Positions 32,667 to 45,715 of a DNA stretch of 64,000 bases are shown here, piece by piece (position 1 is the first letter of the stretch; every line of letters starts with the position of its first letter). Under the pieces are notes generated by a model. The model had not been told where the DNA came from. It was given only the letters and a program-made list of their open reading frames with translations, and did no database searches. The DNA comes from Sinonovacula constricta (taxonomy: Eukaryota > Mollusca > Bivalvia > Cardiida > Solecurtidae), in contig CM017567.1 in NCBI GenBank assembly GCA_007844125.1, positions 16,132,702 to 16,196,701 on the forward strand. Direction: 5' to 3'. A program made the translations under genes and the position numbers.

Positions 32667-33780
32667 GATTCAGTTTCAAACTCTGGTCCAAGGCACAACC
32701 AAGAGATCGGACCTGGTAGCGCCATCGGTAGGACGTCGGCTCCAGGTACGGGAGGCCCCGGTTTGGAACCAGAGCCGCGACATACCAAGGTCGTAAAAAT
32801 GGTAGTGGTATAGCTCCCATGCAAACGCCCAAGCAAATACATGTATAAGGGTAGTTGCACGACTGGTTGGCCCAGTGTCAGGATAATGTGACTGGGTGTG
32901 GTATCATGCCAGGTTTTCACGGCATGCTATACACAGTGAAGGCAGCGCTATATCTGCTTCAAGTGGACACCGTCTCCAGATAAATGAACTACTGTTGGTG
33001 GGATGATAAACCCAATGAACAACCAACCAAGAGATGTTATCTCTTGGGTAAGTTTCCAGCGTCACTCTGGTCCAAGATATAACCAAGAGATGTTATCTCT
33101 TGGGTAAGTTTCCAGCGTCACTCTGGTCCAAGATATAACCAAGAGATGTTAGCTCTTGGGTAAGTTTCCAGCGTCACTCTAGTCCAAGATATAACCAAGA
33201 GATGTTATCTCTTGGGTAAGTTTCCAGCGTCACTCTGGTCCAAGATATAACCAAGAGATGTTATCTCTTGGGTAAGTTTCCAGCGTCACTCTGGTCCAAG
33301 ATATAACCAAGAGATGTTATCTGTTGGGTAAGTTTCCAGCGTCACTCTGGTCCAAGATATAACCAAGAGATGTTATCTTTTGGGTCAGTTTCCAGCGTCA
33401 CTCTGGTCCAAGATATAACCAAGAGATGTAATCTTTTGGGTAAGTTTCCAGCGTCACTCTGGTCCAAGATATAACCAAGAGATGTTAGCTCTTGGGTAAG
33501 TTTCCAGCGTCACTCTGGTCCAAGATATAACCAAGAGATGTTAGCTCTTGTGCAAGTTTCCAGCGTCACTCTGGTCCAAGATATAACCAAGAGATGTTAG
33601 CTCTTGGGTAAGTTTCCAGCGTCACTCTGGTCCAAGATATTACCAAGAGATGTTAGCTCTTGGGTAAGTTTCCAGCGTCACTCTGGTCCAAGATATAACA
33701 AAGAGATGTAATCTCTTGGGTAAGTTTCCAGCGTCACTCTGGTCCAAGATATTACCAAGAGATGTTAGCTCTTGGGTAAG
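32667..33780. repeat. 56-bp tandem array, interrupted by a SINE
   Basis: About 13 near-identical 56-bp units run from about 33023 to 33780, each containing 'aaccaagagatgttatctct', 'tgggtaagtttccagcgtca' and 'ctctggtccaagatat'. A partial unit (ctctggtccaaggcacaaccaagagat) lies left of the SINE at about 32680-32706, so the array began before the insertion. Each unit has an inverted repeat, aagagat-gtt-atctctt. Confidence 0.93.
32708..33029 (+). mobile_element. tRNA-derived SINE inserted in the 56-bp array
   Basis: Same family as 26879-27180: the head 'tagcgccatcggtagg', then a conserved body and a tail ending in aaacccaatgaacaacc. The B box is altered (ggtttggaacc). The flanking direct repeat 'aaccaagagat' on both sides is the target duplication and is also part of the host 56-bp unit. 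Confidence 0.87.
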
Positions 33781-34755
33781 ACTATTTACTCATTAAGTTT
33801 TAAGAGAAATAAAAAAAAGCGTTATTTTTGTAAATGTAAACATCCATTAGACTTTATTGTCAGAATGATAATATAAATGTAATAAAATCGAGAAAAAAAA
33901 AAAACTATCAAAATATTAAAATCGTGAAAATCTCGTTCGTAAATTCCACTGACAATTTTTTGTTTGATGGCAGAGGTTACGGTGGTCTAAAAGGCACGTG
34001 ACCTTTGACGTAGCTGCATGTAAGAGCCTTGATTGTCACATGTTTATGATCGACAATCTTATACCTCGGACCAACATTTACATTAATAATTAACAGAACA
34101 ACTCATTTAGTACATAAACAGGCCATGTTTTAATAAATAAATCATCATCCAAAACGGTCATATTCTTAAAACACGATATTTTACCCTTTAATACTTAAGA
34201 AAATTTCCCGAACTCTTGGTCTATGTTTGTCTTTGTTGGCCATTATCGGTCATTACAATGTTAATTGTTACCAATATTGTTTCATAAATATGATCACCTA
34301 CTTAGTATGTATTGATCCAAGTATATGCTTCTGGTGCATGTATGTTGTTATTACTGATCAGTACATGTCGATATATGTAAAACCATATAAAATGTACCCC
34401 TTTGTTAACCATAGCAACCATTTTCATGCGGAAACAAACTGAACGAGGTACCTATCTGTATTTTCATGTTTGGCATATATTACATTCGCACCGGCCGATT
34501 ACTGGTTTCATGCAGAATGTAGGCATTTAAAACAAATTCATTTACGCAGATACCCTCTTGTTGTTTTCTAAGCTTCTGTGTATATATATGAAATGTAAGC
34601 ACTTCCCTAAAAATAGCTTTATTTAAACTAGGTTTTAATTTGCGTTAAGTCTAAGATTATTTAATATGACTTCGTTATTCTTAAGTTGCAAACTTAAACA
34701 ATATCACCCAAGCCAACGACGTCTCAAGATTTTCTTTTTAAATAACAAGTACCAG
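33781..34755. other. Intergenic between two tandem arrays
   Basis: No gene recognised. Segment 34052-34096 (gacaatcttatacctcggac...) recurs at 50582-50626 with few changes, so it is part of a dispersed repeat. Confidence 0.5.
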
Positions 34756-37700
34756 TGGAAGATATGTGTTGTCACATGCTATTTGTGGTGGTATCATTCC
34801 ATGTGTTGTGGTATCATTCCATGTGTTGTCACATGCTATTTGTGGTGGCATCATTCCATGTGTTGTGGTATCATTCCATGTGTTGTGGTATCATTCCATG
34901 TGTTGTGGTATCATTCCATGTGTTGTGGTATCATTCCATGTGTTGTGGTATCATTCCATGTGTTGTGGTATCATTCCATGTATTGTGGTATCATTCCATG
35001 TGTGGTGGTATCATTCCATGTGTGGTGGTATCATTCCATGTGTGGTGGTATCATTCCATGTGTGGTGGTATCATTCCATGTGTTGTGGTATCATTCCATG
35101 TGTTGTGGCATCATTCCATGTGTTGTGGCATCATTCCATGTGTTGTGGTATCATTCCATGTATTGTGGTATCATTCCATGTGTGGTGGTATCATTCCATG
35201 TGTTGTGGTATCATTCCATGTGTTGTGGCATCATTCCATGTATTGTGGCATCATTCCATGTGTTGTGGTATCATTCCATGTATTGTGGTATCATTCCATG
35301 TGTGGTGGTATCATTCCATGTGTTGTGGTATCATTCCATGTGTTGTGGCATCATTCCATGTATTGTGGTATCATTCCATGTGTTGTGGTATCATTCCATG
35401 TGTTGTGGTATCATTCCATGTGTTGTGGCATCATTCCATGTATTGTGGTATCATTCCATGTGTTGTGGTATCATTCCATGTGTTGTGGTATCATTCCATG
35501 TGTTGTGGTATCATTCCATGTGTTGTGGTATCATTCCATGTGTTGTGGTATCATTCCATGTGTTGTCACATTATGTCTTGTGTTTTTTGTATCATTCCAT
35601 GTGTTGTCACATGCTATTTGTGATGGTATCATTCCATGTGTTGTGGTATCATTCCATGTGTTGTGGTATCATTCCATGTGTTGTCACATTATGTCTTGTG
35701 TTTTTTGTATCATTCCATGTGTTGTCACATGCTATTTGTGGTGGTATCATTCCATGTGTTGTGGTATCATTCCATGTGTTGTGGTATCATTCCATGTGTT
35801 GTTACACTATGCCATGTGTTTTTGTATCATTCCATGTGTTGTCACACTATGTCATGTGTTTTTGTATCATTCCATGTGTTGTCACACTATGTCATGTGTT
35901 TTTGTATCATTCCATGTGTTGTGGTATCATTCCATGTGTTGTTACATTATCTCATGTGTTGTGGTATCATTCCATGTGTTGTTACATTATCTCATGTATT
36001 GTGGTATCATTCCATGTGTTGTTACATTATCTCATGTATTGTGGTATCATTCCATGTGTTGTTACATTATGTCATGTGTTGTGGTATCATTCCATGTGTT
36101 GTTACATTATCTCATGTATTGTGGTATCATTCCATGTGTTGTTACATTATCTCATGTATTGTGGTATCATTCCATGTGTTGTTACATTATGTCATGTGTT
36201 GTGGTATCATTCCATGTGTTGTTACATTATCTCATGTATTGTGGTATCATTCCATGTGTTGTTACATTATGTCATGTGTTGTGGTATCATTCCATGTGTT
36301 GTTACATTATGTCATGTGTTGTGGCATCATTCCATGTGTTGTTACATTATCTCATGTGTTGTGGCATCATTCCATGTGTTGTTACATTATGTCATGTGTT
36401 GTGGTATCATTCCATGTGTTGTTACATTATGTCATGTGTTGTGGTATCATTCCATGTGTTGTTACATTATCTCATGTGTTGTGGTATCATTCCATGTGTT
36501 GTTACATTATCTCATGTGTTGTGGTATCATTCCATGTGTTGTTACATTATCTCATGTGTTGTGGTATCATTCCATGTATTGTCACATTATCTCATGTGTT
36601 TTTGTATCATTCCATGTGTTGTTACATTATCTCATGTGTTGTGGCATCATTCCATGTATTGTCACATTATCTCATGTGTTGTGGTATCATTCCATGTATT
36701 GTTACATTATCTCATGTGTTGTGGCATCATTCCATGTATTGTCACATTATCTCATGTGTTGTGGTATCATTCCATGTGTTGTTACATTATCTCATGTGTT
36801 GTGGCATCATTCCACGTGTTGTCACATTATCTCATGTGTTTTTGTATCATTTCTTGTGTTGTCACATGCTATTTTTGGTGGTATCATTCCATGTGTTGTT
36901 ACATTATCTCATGTGTTGTGGCATCATTCCACGTGTTGTCACATTATCTCATGTGTTTTTGTATCATTTCTTGTGTTGTCACATGCTATTTTTGGTGGTA
37001 TCATTCCATGTGTTGTCACACTATGTCATGTGTTTTTGTATCATTCCATGTGTTGTTACATTATGTCATGTGTTGTGGCATCATTCCATGTATTGTCACA
37101 TTGTCTCATGTGTTGTGGCATCATTCCACGTGTTGTCACATTATCTCATGTGTTGTGGCATCATTCCATGTATTGTCACATTATCTCATGTGTTGTGGCA
37201 TCATTCCATGTATTGTCACATTATCTCATGTGTTGTGGCATCATTCCAGGTGTTGTTACATTATCTCATGTGTTGTGGCATCATTCCATGTATTGTCACA
37301 TTATCTCATGTGTTTTTGTATCATTTCTTGTGTTGTCACATGCTATTTGTGGTGGTATCATTCCATGTGTTGTCACACTATGTCATGTGTTTTTGTATCA
37401 TTCCATGTGTTGTTACATTATCTCATGTGTTGTGGTATCATTCCATGTGTTGTTACATGATCTCATGTGTTGTGGCATCATTCCATGTATTGTCACATTA
37501 TCTCATGTGTTTTTGTATCATTCCATGTGTTGTTACATTATCTCATGTGTTGTGGCATCATTCCATGTATTGTCACATTATCTCATGTGTTGTGGTATCA
37601 TTCCATGTGTTGTTACATTATCTCATGTGTTGTGGTATCATTCCATGTGTTGTTACATTATCTCATGTGTTGTGGCATCATTCCATGTATTGTCACATTA

Positions 37701-40700
37701 TCTCATGTGTTTTTGTATCATTCCATGTGTTGTTACATTATCTCATGTGTTGTGGCATCATTCCATGTATTGTCACATTATCTCATGTGTTTTTGTATCA
37801 TTTCTTGTGTTGTCACATGCTATTTGTGGTGGTATCATTCCATGTGTTGTCACACTATGTCATGTGTTTTTGTATCATTCCATGTGTTGTTACATTATGT
37901 CATGTGTTTTTGTATCATTCCATGTGTTGTTACATTATCTCATGTGTGTTCGTATCATTCCATGTGTTGTTACATTATCTATGTGTTTTTGCATCATTCC
38001 ATGTGTTGTTACATTATGTCATGTGTTTTTGTATCATTCCATGTGTTGTTACATTATGTCATGTATTTTTGTATCATTCCATGTGTTGTCACATGCTATT
38101 TGTGATGGTATCTGTCCATGTGTTGTCACACTATGTCATGTGTTGTTGTATTATTCCATGTGTTGTCACATGCTATTTGTGGTGGTATCATTCCATGTGT
38201 TGTCACACTATGTCATGTGTTGTTGTATCATTCCATGTGTTGTCACACTATGTCATGTGTTGTTGTATTATTCCATGTGTTGTCACATGCTATTTGTGAT
38301 GGTATCATTCCATGTATTGTCACATGCTATTTGTGGTGGTATCATTCCATGTATTGTCACATGCTATTTGTGGTGGTATCATTTTATGTGTTGTCAAAAT
38401 AGCTCATGTGTTTTTGTATCATTCCATGTGTTGTCACACTATTTCATGTGTTGTATTATTCCATGTGTTGTCACACTATGTCATGTGTTGTGGTAACATT
38501 CCATGTGTTGTCACATGCTATTTGTGGTGGTATCATTCCATGTGTTGTCACATGCTATTTGTGGTGGTATCATTCCATATGTTGTCACATTATGTCTTGT
38601 GTTGTTGTATCATTCCATGTGTTGTCACATGCTATTTGTGATAGTATCATTCCATGTATTGTTACACTATGTCATGTGTTGTTGTATTATTCCATGTGTT
38701 GTCACACTATGTCATGTGTTGTGGTATCATTCCATGTGTTGTCACATTATGTCATGTGTTGTGGCATCATTCCATGTGTTGTCACATTATGTCATGTGTT
38801 GCTGTATCAATCCATGTGTTGTCACATTATGTCATGTGTTGTGGCATCATTCCATGTGTTATGTCATGTGTTGCTGTATCATTCAATGTGTTGTCACACT
38901 ATGTCATGTGTTGTGGCATCATTCCATGTGTTGTCACACTATGTCATGTATTGTGGCATCATTCCATGTGTTGTTACACTATGTCATGTGTTGTGGCATC
39001 ATTCCATGTGTTGTCACACTATGTCATGTATTGTGGTATCATTCCATGTGTTGTCACATTATGTCATGTGTTGTGGCATCATTCCATGTGTTGTCACATT
39101 ATGTCATGTGTTGTGGCATCATTCCATGTGTTGTCACATTATGTCATGTGTTGTGGTAACATTCCATGTGTTGTCACATGCTATTTGTGGTGGTATCATT
39201 CCATGTGTTGTCACATGCTATTTGTGGTGGTATCATTCCATGTGTTGTCACATTATGTCTTGTGTTGTTGTATCATTCCATGTGTTGTCACATGCTATTT
39301 GTGATAGTATCATTCCATGTATTGTTACACTATGTCATGTGTTGTTGTATTATTCCATGTGTTGTCACACTATGTCATGTGTTGTGGTATCATTCCATGT
39401 GTTGTCACATTATGTCATGTGTTGTGGCATCATTCCATGCGTTGTCACATTATGTCATGTGTTGCTGTATCAATCCATGTGTTGTCACATTATGTCATGT
39501 GTTGTGGCATCATTCCATGTGTTATGTCATGTGTTGCTGTATCATTCAATGTGTTGTCACACTATGTCATGTGTTGTGGCATCATTCCATGTGTTGTCAC
39601 ACTATGTCATGTATTGTGGCATCATTCCATGTGTTGTTACACTATGTCATGTGTTGTGGCATCATTCCATGTGTTGTCACACTATGTCATGTATTGTGGT
39701 ATCATTCCATGTGTTGTCACATTATGTCATGTGTTGTGGCATCATTCCATGTGTTGTCACATTATGTCATGTGTTGTGGCATCATTCCATGTGTTGTCAC
39801 ATTATGTCATGTGTTATGGCATCATTCCATGTGTTGTCACACTATGTCATGTGTTGTGGCATCATTCCATGTATTGTCATACTATGTCATGTGTTGTGGC
39901 ATCATTCCATGTGTTGTCACACTATGTCATGTGTTGTGGCATCATTCCATGTGTTGTCACACTATGTCATGTGTTGTGGCATCATTCCATGCATTGTCAT
40001 ACTATGTCATGTGTTTTTGTATCATTCCATGTGTTGTTACACTATGTCATGTATTGTGGTATCATTCCATGTGTTGTCACACTATGTCATGTATTGTGGC
40101 ATCATTCCATGTGTTGTCACATTATGTCATGTGTTTTTGTATCATTCCATGTGTTGTCACACTATGTCATGTATTGTGGCATCATTCCATGTGTTGTCAC
40201 ATTATGTCATGTGTTTTTGTATCATTTCATGTGTTGTCACATTATGTCATGTATTGTGGCATCATTCCATGTGTTGTCACATTATGTCATGTGTTTTTGT
40301 ATCATTCCATGTGTTGTCACACTATGTCATGTATTGTGGCATCATTCCATGTGTTGTCACATTATGTCATGTGTTTTTGTATCATTCCATGTGTTGTCAC
40401 ATTATGTCATGTATTGTGGCATCATTCCATGTGTTGTCACATTATGTCATGTGTTTTTGTATCATTCCATGTGTTGTCACACTATGTCATGTATTGTGGC
40501 ATCATTCCATGTGTTGTCACACTATGTCATGTGTTGTGGTATCATTCCATGTTTTGTTACACTATGTCTTGTATTGTTGCATCATTCCATGTGTTGTCAC
40601 ATTATGTCATGTGTTTTTGTATCATTCCATGTGTTGTTACACTATGTCATGTGTTGTGGTATCATTCCATGTGTTGTTACACTATGTCATGTGTTGTTGT

Positions 40701-41490
40701 ATCATTCCATGTGTTGTTACATTATGTCATGTGTTGTTGTATCATTCCATGTGTTGTTACACTATGTCATGTGTTTTTGTATCATTCCATGTGTTGTTAC
40801 ACTATGTCATGTGTTGTTGTATCATTCTATGTGTTGTCACACTATGTCATGTATTGTGGTATCATTCCATGTGTTGTTAAATTATGTCATGTGTTGTTGT
40901 ATCATTCCATGTGTTGTTACACTATGTCATGTGTTTTTGTATCATTCCATGTGTTGTTACAATATGTCATGTGTTGTTGTATCATTCCATGTGTTGTCAC
41001 ACTATGTCATGTGTTGCTGTATCATTCCATGTGTTGTCACACTATGTCATGTGTTGTGGCATCATTCCATGTGTTGTCACATTATCTCATGTGTTTTTGT
41101 ATCATTCCATGTGTTGTCACATTATCTCATGTGTTTTTGTATCATTCCATGTGTTGTCACACTATGTCATGTGTTGTGGCATCATTCCATGTGTTGTCAC
41201 ACTATGTCATGTATTGTGGCATCATTCCATGTGTTGTCACACTATGTCATGTGTTGTGGCATCATTCCATTTGTTGTTACACTATGTCATGTGTTGTGGC
41301 ATCATTCCATGTGTTGTCACACTATGTCATGTATTGTGGCATCATTCCATGTATTGTCATATCATGTCATGTGTTGTGGTCTCTTTCCTTGCGTTATCAA
41401 GTCATGTCATGTCATGTGTTGCGGTATAATTCCATGTGTTGTCATATCATGTTATATGTTATGGTATCTTTCCATGTGTTTGTTGTATGT
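34756..41490. repeat. 20-bp / 40-bp satellite array
   Basis: From about 34800 to 35570 the unit is the 20-mer tgttgtggtatcattccatg, repeated almost perfectly. From about 35940 onward the pattern is mostly a 40-bp dimer: that 20-mer alternates with a second type such as gttacattatctcatgtgtt or gtcacactatgtcatgtgtt. Variant units with 'cacatgctatttgtggtggt' are interspersed. Because 20 is not a multiple of 3, each forward frame cycles through the same peptide and stays open for kilobases; the resulting Cys/His/Val-rich frames of up to 1276 codons are not evidence of a gene. Unit-level variants show higher-order structure. Confidence 0.97.
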
Positions 41491-41499
41491 TGTATAATG

Positions 41500-42930
41500 T
41501 CATGTGGTTTGCGACTATGACATGTGTTATGGTATAATATCAATGTGGTGTGCTACTATGTCATGTGTTTTGGTATAATGTCGATGTAGTGTGCTACTTT
41601 GTCATGTATTGTGATATAATGTCGATGTAGTGTGCTACTTTGTCATGTATTGTGGTATTATGTCGATGTAGTGTGCTACTATGTCATGTGTTATGGTATA
41701 ATGTCAATGTAGTGTGCTACTATGTCATGTGTTGTGGTATAATGTCGATGTAGTGTGCTACTTTGTCATGTATTGTGGTATAATGTCGATGTAGTGTGCT
41801 ACTTTGTCATGTATTGTGGTATATTGTCAATGTAGTGTGCTACTTTGTCATGTATTGTGGTATAATGTCGATGTAGTGTGCTACTTTGTCATGTATTGTG
41901 GTATTATGTCAATGTGGTTGGCTACTATGTCATGTATTGTGGTATTATGTCAATGTAGTGTGCTACTATGTCATGTATTGTGGTATTATGTCAATGTGGT
42001 GTGCTACTATGTCATGTATTGTGGTATAATGGCAATGTAGTGTGCTACTAAGTCATGTATTCTGGTATAATGGCAATGTAGTGTGCTACTATGCCATGTA
42101 TTCTGGTATAATGTCAATGTAGTGTGCTACTATGCCATGTATTGTGGTATAATGTCAATGTAGTGTGCTACTATGTCATGTATTCTGGTATAATGTCAAT
42201 GTGGTGTGCAACTATGTCAGGTATTGTGGTATATTGTCAATGTGGTGTGCTACTATGTCATGTATTGTGGTATAATGTCAATGTGGTGTGCTACTATGTC
42301 AGGTATTGTGGTATAATGTCAATGTGGTGTGCTACTATGTCATGTATTGTGGTATAATGTCAATGTGGTGTGCTACTATGTCATGTATTGTGGTATAATG
42401 TCAATGTGGTGTGCTACTATGTCATGTATTGTGGTATAATGTCAATGTGGTGTGCTACTATGTCATGTATTGTGGTATAATGTCAATGTGGTGTGCTACT
42501 ATGTCATGTATTGTGGTATAATGTCAGTGTGGTGTGCTACTATGTCATGTATTGTGGTATAATGTCAGTGTGGTGTGCTACTATGTCATGTATTGTGGTA
42601 TAATGTCAGTGTGGTGTGCTACTATGTCAGGTGTTATGGTATAATGTCGATGTAGTGTGCTACTATGTCAGGTATTGTGGTATAATGTCAATGTAGTATG
42701 CTACTATGTCAGGTACAGGTATTGTGGTATAATGTCAATGTAGTGTGCTACTATGTCAGGTATTGTGGTATAATGTCAATGTAGTATGCTACTATGTCAG
42801 GTACAGGTATTGTGGTATAATGTCAATGTAGTGTGCTACTATGTCAGGTATTGTGGTGTTATGTCAATGTAGTGTGCTACTATGTCAGGTATTGTGGTGT
42901 AATGTCAAAGTGGTGTGCTACTGTTAAAGT
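41500..42930. repeat. 39-bp satellite array, related to the adjacent 40-bp dimer
   Basis: About 36 units of 39 bp: 'gtgctactatgtcatgtatt' followed by 'gtggtataatgtcaatgtg'. It aligns position by position with the 40-mer 'gtcacactatgtcatgtgtt' + 'gtggtatcattccatgtgtt' of the neighbouring array, so the two have a common origin. The tail decays to about 43100. A few units near 42712 and 42800 carry a 6-bp insertion (caggta duplicated). Confidence 0.95.
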
Positions 42931-42934
42931 GTTG

Positions 42935-44640
42935 TGGTATGGTATCATATCTATGCGTTATGGTTTAATGCCATATGTTTTGGTTTAATGTCATATGATG
43001 TCGTATTATGTCATATCTTATGGATATGATTTAGTTTTTGTTGTATTTAATTATGTGTTGTAGTATGATATCATGCTATGGTAATATGTCACATTGTGTT
43101 TCTGTAAGACAATGCAAACGCCTGTGACCAGATAAGCAGCTGTTAACATCCTTCAGCACAAGATGTGACAGCCTGCTAAAAAATGATAACAACTTCATGT
43201 GGACAATACAACAATGGCCAAAAATATGCGAAAACAGCAGTTGGAAGGCATGTCACAAAAGTAAATTCAAGTGAATGATAGCGTAACGACCGCAGGGGTA
43301 GAAATATAATTGCTTCAAACCAGCCTCGCTGCTGGGTTAACTCTTTAGCGACACGTTACAATAGAATCAACATTAGATAAATATGGTATGATAATAAACA
43401 AACAAAACAAACAAAAACATACCATGATATGCAAAGTGTTATTGTAGCAGTGTCCTTGTGCTTCATTGACAAAATAATAATATAGCCATAAAATAACAAG
43501 TTACGTTATACGTAGACACTGAAATAAATAAACGTGCAGAGGACGGCAAAACATTCGTACATTAATACATATATAAGGCTAGTTAGGGATGTTTTTCTTT
43601 ACAACAGCAGGAAGAGGGAGTGCCAACTCTCAGCCATTTTAACTTCTGGACAAGGCGGTAGAAGTATTTTACAAGCATAGTCATTGATAAGAAGCATCAA
43701 AAGCGTGGCAAAAAGGGAACAGGTTAAAGCAATATATGAGCAAGTAAGAGGACTTCTTACAACAGCAATGGTTTTTATCTCTTTAAAACATTAATGTTAA
43801 TCTTATATTTATCCAAAAGTAAGAAATTTCAATGTTTGGAATTGCAATATCTACAAAAGTACAGGCGATAAAATCCAAGAATTTCAACTAAAAGGACCTA
43901 CATACTGTTTGGAATACCTCGGATATTAACTAACAAGGGAGACAATTTCCTGTTCACCAATGTACCCCATAGAATGGTTTAAAACAAAAAACAAAATATG
44001 ATGAAAAACCCAATGCCATTGAATAGGTTTTTCAAGATGTTAGATATATAAAAGAAAAAATGCAACATTACTAAATTTATCGATAAAACTAAAGTGTACA
44101 AGCAGAAAATGCACGTGTGCAGCAGCCTTACATTACACAAATAATGTGTGTTCAGGTAGCATTTTTCAAATACATGGTACGTTTTTTCTTTCTTCGTATC
44201 TTATTGTTAATAATTAAAGTTGTTTTGCATGGAAGATTTTTTTTGTATCTGTGTTATGTGCACAAAGAACAAAATTTAGTCTTTCCTAAAATTAACGCAT
44301 TTCAAAGTGGAATAGATGATGACGAAAACTGAGACAAACAGAAAGTCCAGGCCTCGAACGACCTACCGAGAAGAATTCCTAGCTATTTTTTAAGTATGAA
44401 TATGTTCTGAAAAGGGTATATTTCTCTTAAATTATATTTTAGGGTTCCCCACCCTTTGTAAAACAGTCTTCACTTTCGATCGTAAAAATATTCTGAACTG
44501 AAAATTATTAGGATCGGCGGTTTTCGAAAAATTGATCTTTAATTTAAAAAAGGTTTATCAACGCCGACTGGAGGGTCATGACAATAGCTTCATTTAATTT
44601 CTTCGATAAGTAGAGCTAATGATTGCCCATTCGCCAATCA
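42935..44640. other. Intergenic with a diverged dispersed repeat
   Basis: No gene recognised. 43620-44150 shares scattered blocks with 11250-11440, notably 'aaaactaaagtgtacaagca' (44085; 11367) and 'aacaggttaaagcaatat' (43720; 11325 with one change). A frame at 44117-44332 has no recognised domain. Confidence 0.45.
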
Positions 44641-44654
44641 TTTAAAACAATGGC

Positions 44655-45684
44655 CTGCCTGTCTCTTTGTCTGTCTCTTTTCATCTGTGTCTCTGTATTT
44701 GTCTCTCTGTCACTGTTTGTCTGTTGGTCTCCCTCTCGGTCGCTCTGTGTCTGTCTGTCTGTCTGTCTGTCTGTCGTCTGTCTCTCCGTCATTGTATGTC
44801 TGTTTTCCCCCTCTCTGTCGATCTGTGTATGTCTGTCGTCTGTCTGTCTCTGTCACTGTCTGTCTGTTGGTCTCACTCTCTGTCGCTCTGTGTCTGTCTG
44901 TCTGTCTGTCTGTCTCTGTCATTGTCTGTCTGCTGGTCTCCCTCTCTGTCGCCCTGTGTATGTCTGTCGTCTGTTTGTCGTCTGTCTGTCTCGGCCACTG
45001 TCTGTCTGTTGGTCTCCCTCTCTGTCGCTCTGTGTCTGTCTGTCGTCTGTCTGTCTCGGCCACTGTCTGTCTGTTGGTCTCCCTCTCTGTCGCTCTGTGT
45101 CTGTCTGTCGTCTGTCTGTCGTCTGTCTCTCCGTCATTGTATGTCTGTTTCCCCCCCCCTCTCTGTCGATCTGTGTATGTCTGTCGTCTGTCATTGTCTG
45201 TCTGTTGGTATCCCTCTCTGTCGCTCTGTGTCTGTCTGTCTGTCTGTCTCTGTCATTGTCTGTCTGCTGGTCTCCCTCTCTGTCGCCCTGTGTATGTCTG
45301 TCGTCTGTTTCTCCGTCATTGTATGTCTGTTTCCCCCCCTCTCTGTCGATCTGTGTATGTCTGTCGTCTGTCTGTCTCGGCCACTGTCTGTCTGTTGGTA
45401 TCCCTCTCTGTCGCTCTGTGTCTGTCTGTCTGTCTGTCTGTCGTCTGTTTCTCCGTCATTGTATGTCTGTTTTCCCCCCTCTCTGTCGATCTGTGTATGT
45501 CTGTCGTCTGTCTGTCTCGGCCACTGTCTGTCTGTTGGTCTCCCTCTCTGTCGCTCTGTGTCTGTCTGTCGTCTGTCTCTCCGTCATTGTATGTCTGTTT
45601 CCCCCCCTCTCTGTCGCTCTGTGTCTGTCTGTCGTCTGTTTCTCCGTCATTGTATGTCTGTTTCCCCCCCTCTCTGTCGCTCTG

Positions 45685-45715
<31 letters not shown>

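Noticed and set aside
34666..41520. Giant Cys/His/Val-rich reading frames (up to 1276 codons)
   Set aside because: They are produced by a 20-bp satellite whose period is not a multiple of three. All forward frames translate to the same cyclic peptide, and no signal, domain or splice structure is present.
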